The notes below the pieces were generated by a model. The model saw nothing but the letters and a program-made list of their open reading frames with translations. It searched no databases and had not been told where the DNA came from. From Acidobacteriota bacterium (lineage in GTDB: Bacteria; Acidobacteriota; Vicinamibacteria; Vicinamibacterales; 2-12-FULL-66-21), in NCBI GenBank assembly GCA_003222675.1, contig QHWT01000071.1, positions 114,935 through 178,934 on the forward strand: DNA of 64,000 nt. The letters run 5' to 3'. Made by a program: the position numbers and the translations under genes. This document shows positions 18,487 through 25,849 of this stretch, one piece after another. Each line of letters opens with the position of its first letter. The first letter of the stretch is position 1.

Positions 18487-20055
18487 CTACCGCTTGGTAA
18501 ACGTGACGAAATACCGCTGCCCGTTGCGCCAGACCTTCATGAACACCGGTTGACCGGCCTGCACCTTCGCCAGCTCGCGCGTGATCTGACTGACGGTGCT
18601 GACCTTCTGACGATTCACTTCCAGGATGACGTCGCCCGGCGCAACCGCCGACGCCGCGGGGCTGTCGCGCTCGACGTCGCTGATGATCGCGCCGCCTTCA
18701 TTGCGCGGGAGATCCATCCGTCGCGCGAGCTCCGGCGTGATCGGATCGAGCGTGATGCCCAGGCCCGTCGGGGTCGGTTCCTGGTCGTTCGGGTTGTCTC
18801 CCTGCCGCGAGGAATGTCCCTGCTCGGCATCGAGATCCAGCTCGTCGATCGTCACGTTGACGGCCTTGCGCTGGTTGTTGCGGAAGATGGTGACGGGCAC
18901 CGTCGTCCCTGGCTTCGTGCCAACGACCATGGCGACCAGCGTGTCGCTGTCCTTGACCGGCCGACCGTTGAACTCCGTAATGACGTCTCCGGGCTCGATG
19001 CCGGCCTTGTCCGCCGGTCCGTTGGGGTTCACGAAGCTGATGAGCGCCCCGCTCGTATTCGGCAGGCCGAACGCTTTCGCGGTTTCAGTGGCCAGATGAT
19101 CGCGATTCACCTGCACGCCAATGACGCCGCGAATGACCTTGCCCTTGCGCAGCTGCGGGAGCAGATCGCGCAGCGCGTTGATGGGCGTCGCGAAGCCGAT
19201 GCCGATGTTCGCCGACCGCTGGTCGGTGTAGATGGCAGTGTTCATGCCGATCACTTCACCGCGCACATTGAGCAACGGACCGCCCGAGTTGCCCGGATTG
19301 ATCGCGGCGTCGGTCTGCAGCATCGGCTGCTCGCGACCGTTGAAGCCGCCCATGGGACGGCCGAGCGCGCTGATGACGCCCACGGTCACCGTGTGACCGA
19401 GCTGGAACGGGTTGCCGATCGCCATGACCCAGTCTCCGGGCTGCATCTGCTCGGAGTCGCCGAACCTCATTTCGCTCAGCGGCTGCGATGGCATCTCGGT
19501 GAGCTGGATGAGCGCGCTGTCGGTCAACGTGTCGTGCCCGACGACCTTGGCCGCATACGACACGCCGCGCTCGGCACCGTACAGCGTCACCTTGATCTTC
19601 TCGGCCCCTTCCACGACGTGATTGTTCGTCAGGATGAAACCGCCCTTGTCGATGACAAAGCCCGTGCCCGCTCCCTGCATCAGGGGGGTCTCGTCGTTGC
19701 CGCGGCCGCGATTGCGTCCACGCGGCGTCGGCGTAGGCTGATCATCGCCGCCGCCGAAGAAACGGCGCAGCAGGTCGTCCCCCTGCCCTCCGAAGTATTC
19801 CGTCAGCTCTCGGCCGCGCGCGCGCGCCTCCGTCTGAATGTTGACGACCGCCGGCGCGTTCACCTTCGCAATCGTGCGGAAGGTCGTCGCGTCGATCGCG
19901 CCGCTGAGCGGCGCGCTGTTGGTTGGCGGCACCGAAACGCTCTGTGCCGCAGAAGATGGGGTCAGGTCCAGCCTCGACGTGATCACGACGGTGACCGCCA
20001 TCGTCGCCAGCGCGATCAATACAACGTAAAAGAGCGAGATCTTGCGCGTGGACAT
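18487..20055 (-). CDS. DegP/HtrA-family serine endopeptidase with two PDZ domains
   Basis: Periplasmic quality-control protease. It has 522 residues with an N-terminal membrane anchor or uncleaved signal (SLFYVVLIALATMAVTVVI). The catalytic triad is H146 (TNNHVVEG), D179 (TDSALIQL) and S257 (GNSGGPL). Two PDZ domains follow, the first with GALISFVNPNGPADKAGIEPGD, visible in part as GPADKAGIEPGDVI, the second with GGAIISDVERDSPA and APGDVILEVN. A Gly/Arg-rich loop (about 101-122) precedes the protease core. ATG start with an upstream GGAG. It stands alone between repeat-rich gaps. Confidence 0.95.
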   Translation of the reverse strand: MSTRKISLFYVVLIALATMAVTVVITSRLDLTPSSAAQSVSVPPTNSAPLSGAIDATTFRTIAKVNAPAVVNIQTEARARGRELTEYFGGQGDDLLRRFFGGGDDQPTPTPRGRNRGRGNDETPLMQGAGTGFVIDKGGFILTNNHVVEGAEKIKVTLYGAERGVSYAAKVVGHDTLTDSALIQLTEMPSQPLSEMRFGDSEQMQPGDWVMAIGNPFQLGHTVTVGVISALGRPMGGFNGREQPMLQTDAAINPGNSGGPLLNVRGEVIGMNTAIYTDQRSANIGIGFATPINALRDLLPQLRKGKVIRGVIGVQVNRDHLATETAKAFGLPNTSGALISFVNPNGPADKAGIEPGDVITEFNGRPVKDSDTLVAMVVGTKPGTTVPVTIFRNNQRKAVNVTIDELDLDAEQGHSSRQGDNPNDQEPTPTGLGITLDPITPELARRMDLPRNEGGAIISDVERDSPAASAVAPGDVILEVNRQKVSTVSQITRELAKVQAGQPVFMKVWRNGQRYFVTFTKR

Positions 20056-20074
20056 TGGTTCGAGCTCCGCTAGT

Positions 20075-20172
20075 CAGTTACCTGTTGGCCAGTTATCAGT
20101 TGTCAGTTGTCAGTTGCCGGTTGCCAGTTGCCAGTTGCCAGTTGCCGGTTGCCGGTTGCCAGTTCTCAGCTC
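20075..20172. repeat. Single-arm heptamer array, CAGTTGC family
   Basis: Thirteen or fourteen units of CAGTTGC/CAGTTGT/CGGTTGC run head to tail upstream of degP. It is the same family as 8812-8867. A palindromic segment (GCCGTAGCCGTCTTGCGGCG, about 20188-20207) follows directly. Confidence 0.9.
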
Positions 20173-20235
20173 CCTCCGGCTTGTCGCGCCGTAGCCGTCT
20201 TGCGGCGAAGGCGGACGAAGCCCGACGAAGGCGCG

Positions 20236-21414
20236 TCATAACACAACGAAGTCGGTTTGCAGGGGACCCGTGACGGTCGCCTCGCGTTCGCCCACGAACA
20301 TATTGATTTCCGTGCGGACGCCGAACTCTTTCGTATAGACGCCTGGTTCTATGGTAAACCCGGTCCCGGGGATCAGCCGGCGTTCGTCGTGCGTTTCGAA
20401 ATCGTCCATGTGGACGCCGTTCCCGTGGACCTCGGTTCCGAGGCTGTGGCCCGTGCGATGGATGAAGTACTCGCCGAGGCCCGCGCGTTCGATCACGGCG
20501 CGGCACGCCCGATCCACCTCGAATCCGCGCAGCGCGCGGCCGTTCGCCGCGGCCTCCTTGACGAGCGCAATGGCGGCGTCGCGCCCGTCACGCGCGGTGG
20601 CGAACGCCCGCGCTATTCCGTCCGGTACCGCCGCGCCTGTGAATCCAACCCATGTGATATCAGCAAACACCGCGCCGCTCGCGTCCAGTTTGCCCCAGAG
20701 GTCGAGAAGCACCACTTCATCCTCGCGAATCGCGCGGGGCTTCTCGTCAGTCGGCATGTAATGGGGGTTTCCGGCGTTTTCCTGCGCGGCGACGACGGGG
20801 GACGAGTCGCTGATGAGCCCTTCGTCGGCGATCCAGCCCGTCATTGCATGCTGCACGTCCATCTCGGTAATCTGGCGCCCGCTCTGCCGCACGTGGCGTA
20901 CCATCTCGAAGGCGCGATCTTTCACGCGATACAGCCGCTCGGACGCGGCCTTATGTGTCTTCAGCGCCTCATCCGACCAGATCGCCTCGAAGCGCTGTAT
21001 CAGGTCTCCCGACGATGCGACGTCGATCCCAAGCTGCCGCACGGACTCGACGGTACCGGCGTCAACTCGGGAAACGTACGGAATGGCATTGCCAGGGGAA
21101 TATTCCATCGCGACGCGCTTCAGGCCGCTGAGCACGCTGCGCAGCCCCTCGCTGAGCTTGTCGCGTTGCGAATAAACCGTTTTTCCGCCGGGGAGATGAT
21201 CGAGATTATAAGGCTCGATGGCGTGGACGAGCTTCTTTGGCTCTCCCTGCGCGGGAATCACGTAAAACCAGCGCCGAGTCGTCATCTTTGCCGCCGCATC
21301 GAGTCCAGTCAATCGCCGCGCGATCGGATTCGAGCCATGGAAATCGTACAGCAGCCATCCATCGAGCCCATCTTCAGTCAGGGCGCGCTGGACAGCGGGG
21401 ATCGATAGCGGCAT
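20236..21414 (-). CDS. M24-family Xaa-Pro peptidase
   Basis: Metallopeptidase that removes N-terminal residues before proline or cleaves Xaa-Pro dipeptides. It has 392 residues: a creatinase-like N-terminal domain (1-150) and a pita-bread catalytic domain. The metal ligands can be placed as the aspartates in LLDLWGK and FADITW, the histidine in HRTGHSLGTEVHG, and the glutamates in FTIEPGVY and RTEINMFV. No signal peptide is seen, so it is probably cytoplasmic. ATG start. It is divergent from the VWFA gene, with a P1 palindrome between them. Confidence 0.92.
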   Translation of the reverse strand: MPLSIPAVQRALTEDGLDGWLLYDFHGSNPIARRLTGLDAAAKMTTRRWFYVIPAQGEPKKLVHAIEPYNLDHLPGGKTVYSQRDKLSEGLRSVLSGLKRVAMEYSPGNAIPYVSRVDAGTVESVRQLGIDVASSGDLIQRFEAIWSDEALKTHKAASERLYRVKDRAFEMVRHVRQSGRQITEMDVQHAMTGWIADEGLISDSSPVVAAQENAGNPHYMPTDEKPRAIREDEVVLLDLWGKLDASGAVFADITWVGFTGAAVPDGIARAFATARDGRDAAIALVKEAAANGRALRGFEVDRACRAVIERAGLGEYFIHRTGHSLGTEVHGNGVHMDDFETHDERRLIPGTGFTIEPGVYTKEFGVRTEINMFVGEREATVTGPLQTDFVVL

Positions 21415-21451
21415 GCTTCTGAGTATAGACGACGGATCAGGGGCTTTGGCT

Positions 21452-21513
21452 CAGAACGGGGACACTCACTCTTCTTCCCGAAACTGGGACGAAGTGTGAG
21501 TGTCCCCCTTTCA
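21452..21513 (+). repeat. Palindromic repeat P1, copy 2
   Basis: Arms GGGGACACTCACTCTTC and GAAGTGTGAGTGTCCCC around a loop with CCGAAACTGGGAC. It lies between two divergent genes, 54 nt upstream of the VWFA start. Compare 2823-2884 and 41449-41510. Confidence 0.92.
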
Positions 21514-21566
21514 GGGTGCTCTCAGCCGACCTATAATCGACGCTGCCTGCCTGACGTCTAAACCAT

Positions 21567-23654
21567 ATGCGAACCACGATTTCTTTCGTTCTGCTGACAT
21601 GCGGGTTCCTTTCCGTCACGCCCCTGGCGCAACAGCCGCCGGCAGGGCAGCCCCCGTCGCCGCCGCTCACCTTCAAGGTCGAAGTCAACTACGTCGAGAT
21701 CGACGCCGTCGTGACCGACGAGCAGGGCAACTTCGTTCGCAACCTGACGAAGGACGATTTCCAGGTCGTCGAGGACGGCCAGCCCCAGACGGTATCGGCG
21801 TTCGCCAGTGTCGATATTCCAATCGAGCGCGCCGACCCGCCGTTGTTCGCGAAGAACGCGATCCCTCCCGACATCGCCACGAACCGGACGCCGTTCCAAG
21901 GGCGCGTCTTCGTCATCGTGATCGACGATCTGCACATCAACTTCGCGCGGACGTCGCGCGTGCGCGCTGCCGCGAGACAGTTCATCGAGCGCTACGTCGG
22001 CACCAACGACCTCGTGGCGGTCGTCAATACGCGGGGGCGGTCCGATGCGATGCAGGATTTCACCAGCAATCGTCAGCTCGCGCTCAAGGCCGTCGATCGA
22101 GCGATGGGGCAGGGGGCGGAATCGTCGACGAAGGCCGCGCTGCAGGACTATTCGCTGAACCAGGGCACGCCGGGCGCCGACTCGCGGATCAATCGGGACT
22201 TCAACGAGCTCGAGCGATATACGAATGCGCGCAACTCGCTCGATACGCTCCGAAGTCTTTCCGAATTCGTGTCGGGCATGCGCGGGCGCCGGAAGGCCAT
22301 CGTGCTGTTCAGCGAAGGGATCAACTACGACGTCGGGAATACCATCCAGAACCGTTACGCGACTGACGTGCAGGCGGCGATGAACAATCTGTTCGCCGCC
22401 GCGACGCGCGCCAACGCGAACATCTACGCCGTGGATCCACGCGGGGTCACGTCCGGAATGGAAGACTCGATCGATATCGGATCGTTTCCGACCGACAATT
22501 CCATCAGCCTGACGGAGATGCAGAACGAGTTGCGGATCTCCCAGGACAGCCTCCGCGTGATGGCGAACGAAACGGGCGGCCTTGCGGTGCTCAACGCGAA
22601 CGACTTCCGCACCGGGTTCTCGCGCATCCTCGACGAGAACAGCAGCTATTACGTCCTCGGCTATTACCCAGCCAACGACAAGCGCGACGGCCGGTTCAGG
22701 AACGTCCAGGTCCGCGTCACGAAGCCCGGCTTGCGCGTGCGCGCCCGCCGCGGCTACTACGCGTCGAAGGGAAAGCCCGACAAACCGAAGCCAATCGGTC
22801 GCGAGGGGACCACCGCGGAGCTGCGCGATGCGCTCGGGAGTCCCATTCCCGTCAGCGGCCTGACGCTGGCGGCCGCCGCGGTGCCGTTCCGCGGTGCGTC
22901 GCCGAACGACGCGATCGCGCTCTCGCTGGAGATCGACGGTACGCACCTGAAGTTCGACAAGAAAGAAGACGGGCTGCTTCACAACGACATCGAAATCTCG
23001 CTCTTTGCGTCGGACACGGCGGGCAAGATCAAGGACGGTGCGCGAGACGTGCTCGCGCTGAAGCTTCGTCCGCAGACGTACGAGATCGTTTCGAAGAGCG
23101 CGATCCGCGTGGTGCGCCGCCTGCAGGTGCCGCCCGGCAAGTACAGTCTGCGGATTGGCGCGCGCGACGGCAACGGTGGCACGGTCGGCAGCCTCATTTA
23201 TGAGCTCGATGCGCCCGACTTCTCGAAAGGACCGCTGACGCTGAGCGGCATCGCGATCACATCGGCTTCCGCGAGCCGCATTCCCACGACGAACGCGGAC
23301 CCGAACGTGAACGAATTCAAGGATGTGCTCCCCTCGGCGCCGACCGCGTCACGCGAGTTCCCGCAAGGGGATACGCTCGCGATCTTCTCGGAGGTGTACG
23401 ACAACCTGGGCAAGGCACCGCATCGCGTCCTGATGACGGCAACGGTCCTGACCGATGAGGGCAAGACGGCGTTCACGACCTCGGACGAACGCCGCAGCGA
23501 GGAGCTTCAAGGCGCGTCGGGCGGGTACGGTTACGCCGTGCAGATCCCGCTTGCGGGCGTCGCGCCCGGACGCTACGTGCTGCGCGTCGATGCCAAGGCG
23601 ACCACGGGCAACGAGCCGGCCGTCCGCCGCGAAGTAGAGTTCCGCGTCAAGTGA
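21567..23654 (+). CDS. Secreted VWFA-related domain protein
   Basis: It has 695 residues with a signal peptide (ISFVLLTCGFLSVTPLAQ). An N-terminal beta domain (VEVNYVEIDAVVTDEQGNFVRNLTKDDFQVVEDG) is followed by a von Willebrand A-like domain (VFVIVIDDLHINF, FVSGMRGRRKAIVLFSEGINYD, ANIYAVDPRGV) ending in SSYYVLGYYPANDKRDGRFRNVQVRVTKPG. The C-terminal third is beta-rich. This matches the large acidobacterial VWFA-related family (TIGR03436-like), whose function is not established; binding or adhesion is a guess. Its TGA overlaps the next gene's GTG. Confidence 0.92.
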   Translation: MRTTISFVLLTCGFLSVTPLAQQPPAGQPPSPPLTFKVEVNYVEIDAVVTDEQGNFVRNLTKDDFQVVEDGQPQTVSAFASVDIPIERADPPLFAKNAIPPDIATNRTPFQGRVFVIVIDDLHINFARTSRVRAAARQFIERYVGTNDLVAVVNTRGRSDAMQDFTSNRQLALKAVDRAMGQGAESSTKAALQDYSLNQGTPGADSRINRDFNELERYTNARNSLDTLRSLSEFVSGMRGRRKAIVLFSEGINYDVGNTIQNRYATDVQAAMNNLFAAATRANANIYAVDPRGVTSGMEDSIDIGSFPTDNSISLTEMQNELRISQDSLRVMANETGGLAVLNANDFRTGFSRILDENSSYYVLGYYPANDKRDGRFRNVQVRVTKPGLRVRARRGYYASKGKPDKPKPIGREGTTAELRDALGSPIPVSGLTLAAAAVPFRGASPNDAIALSLEIDGTHLKFDKKEDGLLHNDIEISLFASDTAGKIKDGARDVLALKLRPQTYEIVSKSAIRVVRRLQVPPGKYSLRIGARDGNGGTVGSLIYELDAPDFSKGPLTLSGIAITSASASRIPTTNADPNVNEFKDVLPSAPTASREFPQGDTLAIFSEVYDNLGKAPHRVLMTATVLTDEGKTAFTTSDERRSEELQGASGGYGYAVQIPLAGVAPGRYVLRVDAKATTGNEPAVRREVEFRVK

Positions 23655-24556
23655 TTGTACTCACGACCATCGCACGCGGCGACGCGAGCCGCATCCTCGA
23701 TTCTCGACGCGTGGTCGTGCGTACGCCGGAAGACTGGCGCATCCTCTGGGCGCTGCACGCGGGACCCGACGCCGCGGCGCCCGCCATTGAGTTCGACTCC
23801 ACGATCGTGGCGGCGGCGTTCGCCGGTGAGAAACCGACCGCGGGATACGGCATCGAGATCATCGGCGCCATCGGGGATATGGACGGCGTCCGGTTGATTG
23901 TGGAGGAACACCCGCTCGGTCCGGGCATGCTCGCGGCCCAGGTCCTCACGTCCCCTTTTCACATCGTCTCGTTCCCTCGCACGGAGCGGGAAGTGCGGTG
24001 GTCCGGATCCGGGGTGCGGGGCGCGGGGTCCGGGGTGCGGGACGCGGGGTCCGGGGTGCGGGGCGCGGGGTCCGAGGTGCGAAATCCAAACCCTGCATCG
24101 CCGGACTCTGAGGGTCCGGGATTGTCGCACCCCCCATCCCGCACCCCGCTCCCCGGTCCGACTACATCAACCGGCCTCAGTCCTATCGCCGCTTCAGTGC
24201 TTGCGTATCTCGCGGGACCGTTCTCCGGCGCGCTGATGTTGTTCGCGGAACCGTCGAATCCCGACGTGCGCTTTCACGCGTGGCAATCGATCATCGCGCT
24301 TGGAGGGCTCGGGCTGGCGGTGATGGCGAGTTACGTGCTGGCCTTTGCGGCGCTGTTCGTGTCCGCGACGGGCGTGTCGCTGCTGGTGCGCGTATCGACC
24401 GCGATGTGGCTGGCGCTGCTTGTGGTGTGGGCGATCTGTCTCTGGAAAGCTGTCTCGGGCGAGCGCTGGAAGCTGCCGCTTGCAGGTGAGTATGCAGAGC
24501 GGTTGGCAACCAGCACCCGTCCGACGCCGGCGCGCCAGGCGCCGCCTACTCGCTGA
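23651..24556 (+). CDS. Fusion of a PrcB-like domain and a DUF4870/Tic20-like membrane domain
   Basis: It has 301 residues from GTG at 23651 (GTGA overlap with the previous stop). Residues 1-115 resemble PrcB C-terminal domains (EDWRILWALH, EFDSTIVAAAFAGEKPTAGYGIEI, TSPFHIVSFPR). Residues of about 118-175 are repeat-encoded low complexity (GSGVRGAGSGVRDAG). Residues of about 180-285 form a three-helix membrane domain with LAYLAGPFSGALMLF and VRFHAWQSI, the hallmark of the DUF4870/Tic20-like family. The two domains are not usually joined, and the linker is a heptamer array, so this may be a repeat-mediated fusion. Its 3' end overlaps the converging gene by 11 nt. Confidence 0.78.
   Translation: MIVLTTIARGDASRILDSRRVVVRTPEDWRILWALHAGPDAAAPAIEFDSTIVAAAFAGEKPTAGYGIEIIGAIGDMDGVRLIVEEHPLGPGMLAAQVLTSPFHIVSFPRTEREVRWSGSGVRGAGSGVRDAGSGVRGAGSEVRNPNPASPDSEGPGLSHPPSRTPLPGPTTSTGLSPIAASVLAYLAGPFSGALMLFAEPSNPDVRFHAWQSIIALGGLGLAVMASYVLAFAALFVSATGVSLLVRVSTAMWLALLVVWAICLWKAVSGERWKLPLAGEYAERLATSTRPTPARQAPPTR
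24001..24160. repeat. Heptamer-repeat dyad, GCGGGGT family, inside a CDS
   Basis: GGGGTGCGGGGCGCGGGGTC-type units (24001-24082) are mirrored by CACCCCCCATCCCGCACCCC-type units (about 24128-24158). The array is translated in frame as the linker of the fusion protein. Confidence 0.88.
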
Positions 24557-25028
24557 ACTTCTTCACGCTCTTGGCGTCGACCTTGCCGTTCACGTGGCTG
24601 AACGCGTACTGGCTGACATAGAGGTTCGGCTTCGCCGGCGACTTCATGGTGACGTCCACGACCTCGCCGGGCTGAATCGGCTTCAGCACCTTCTGACTAT
24701 CGCCGGTGACCTGTTCCCGCTTCTGGTTGTACCACAGCTCGTCGACCCGCAGGAGAGCGATTGCGCCGGACGAGGTGTTCTTCACCTTGAGCACGGTGAT
24801 AATGTCGCCGCCCACCCGGGTCGACTTGCCCTGGATGATCTCGATGGAGGCCAGGCCTTTCACGACCGGGGCGAACTTCGCCTTCGCGGCTGGCGCAGGC
24901 GCCGTTGGTGTCGCCGGCGTCGCCTTGGCGGCCTGGGCCTGTGGTTTTGCGGCTTGCGCGAGAGCAGCGGGTGCGAGCGCGAGCGAACAGAGAAGCGCGG
25001 CAGACGCGAAGAGCGCGGAGCGGTTCAT
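24546..25028 (-). CDS. Small secreted protein of unknown function
   Basis: It has 160 residues from ATG 25028, with GGGAGG upstream. The signal peptide is clear (ALFASAALLCSLALAPAALA). An Ala/Pro/Lys-rich linker (about 25-55) precedes one beta-rich domain (GLASIEIIQGKSTRVGGDIITVLKVKNTS) containing VDELWYNQKREQVTGDSQKV. The fold looks like an extracellular beta-sandwich of the kind that binds partners, but I recognise no family. It converges on the fusion gene with an 11-nt overlap. Confidence 0.8.
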   Translation of the reverse strand: MNRSALFASAALLCSLALAPAALAQAAKPQAQAAKATPATPTAPAPAAKAKFAPVVKGLASIEIIQGKSTRVGGDIITVLKVKNTSSGAIALLRVDELWYNQKREQVTGDSQKVLKPIQPGEVVDVTMKSPAKPNLYVSQYAFSHVNGKVDAKSVKKFSE

Positions 25029-25255
25029 GAGCGACCTCCCGGGGGAACCTGCCGGTCTCGAGCGAACAGCCTTCACGAGCGGATCGCGCGTGTTCTGATG
25101 GACGCTGGGAGCTGGCAGCTGAAAGCTGTCGCGCATTATAGACCTCTCCCGCCTTGTTGAAAAGCCGTTGTCAACGCTGAACGGGCGAAACCGATTGAAC
25201 TTTTGGGCGTTCGGTATTCGAATTCAGCATTGGCGCGACGCTTTTGAACAGCCTG
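25029..25255. other. Intergenic, no gene seen
   Basis: It contains a short degenerate heptamer run (GGGAGCT GGCAGCT GAAAGCT, about 25110-25131) and another weak one (GCGTTCG GTATTCG AATTCAG, about 25209-25230). Both are too degenerate to define fully. Confidence 0.5.
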
Positions 25256-25714
25256 CTACATCTCGCCGTTCCAGTCCTCGGGTTCAGGATTCGTCGACCG
25301 GAAGATTTCGAGATGCCATTTCCCACCGCCCCATGGCTCGATCACTTCCGCCGCCACGACGTCCACGAGAATTTCGGCGAACGTGCGACCCTCGGGATCT
25401 CCTTCGAGGTGATAAGCGGCCTCGTCCCACGCGAAGCTCGGATACAGCATCATCGTCAGGAACAGATCGTACCCATCGTCGACGACGATGAGCTGCCCGC
25501 AGGGGCGTTTCAGCGTGGAGTGATAAATCAGGTATTTCTCTGCGCTGTGCGCGCGGATGTATCGCTTCAGCGCGAACTCGCGCGCGACGATTTCCTCGAC
25601 CGCAATTTTCTTGTCCCAGCAGTCGCGGCAATACTTCTCTTCGCCGCGCGGCTCGGAGATTTCCTTGGCACCGCACAGGGCGCAGCGCGACTGCGCAACG
25701 GACTTTCGAGGCAT
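25256..25714 (-). CDS. Small zinc-ribbon protein of unknown function
   Basis: It has 152 residues from ATG 25714 (MPRKSVAQSRC). The N-terminus has a four-cysteine zinc-ribbon pattern: CALCGAKEI followed by YCRDCWDKK. The remaining alpha/beta part has YLIYHSTLKRPCGQLIVVDDG and ends in EDWNGEM. No signal peptide or membrane segment is present. The function is not known to me. It lies upstream of a hairpin-rich gap and downstream of glgP. Confidence 0.75.
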   Translation of the reverse strand: MPRKSVAQSRCALCGAKEISEPRGEEKYCRDCWDKKIAVEEIVAREFALKRYIRAHSAEKYLIYHSTLKRPCGQLIVVDDGYDLFLTMMLYPSFAWDEAAYHLEGDPEGRTFAEILVDVVAAEVIEPWGGGKWHLEIFRSTNPEPEDWNGEM

Positions 25715-25734
25715 TGAGCGATTGTAGCAGACCG

Positions 25735-25849
25735 GGTAACGAAGCTTCGCTTCGTTACTAGTTTGCGCGGCCGCGAATGCGGCCGCGCCTAAGCCGGGCT
25801 TGCACGGTGAGGTGACCGCTTCCTGCACATTGCAGCCGTGCAGGCACGG
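25735..25849. repeat. Cluster of three palindromes after glgP
   Basis: In order: AACGAAGCTTCGCTTCGTT (about 25738-25756), GCGCGGCCGCGAATGCGGCCGCGC (about 25765-25788), and a longer dyad pairing GCCGGGCTTGCACGG with CCGTGCAGGCACGGC. They could act as terminators or as mobile palindromes. Confidence 0.65.
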
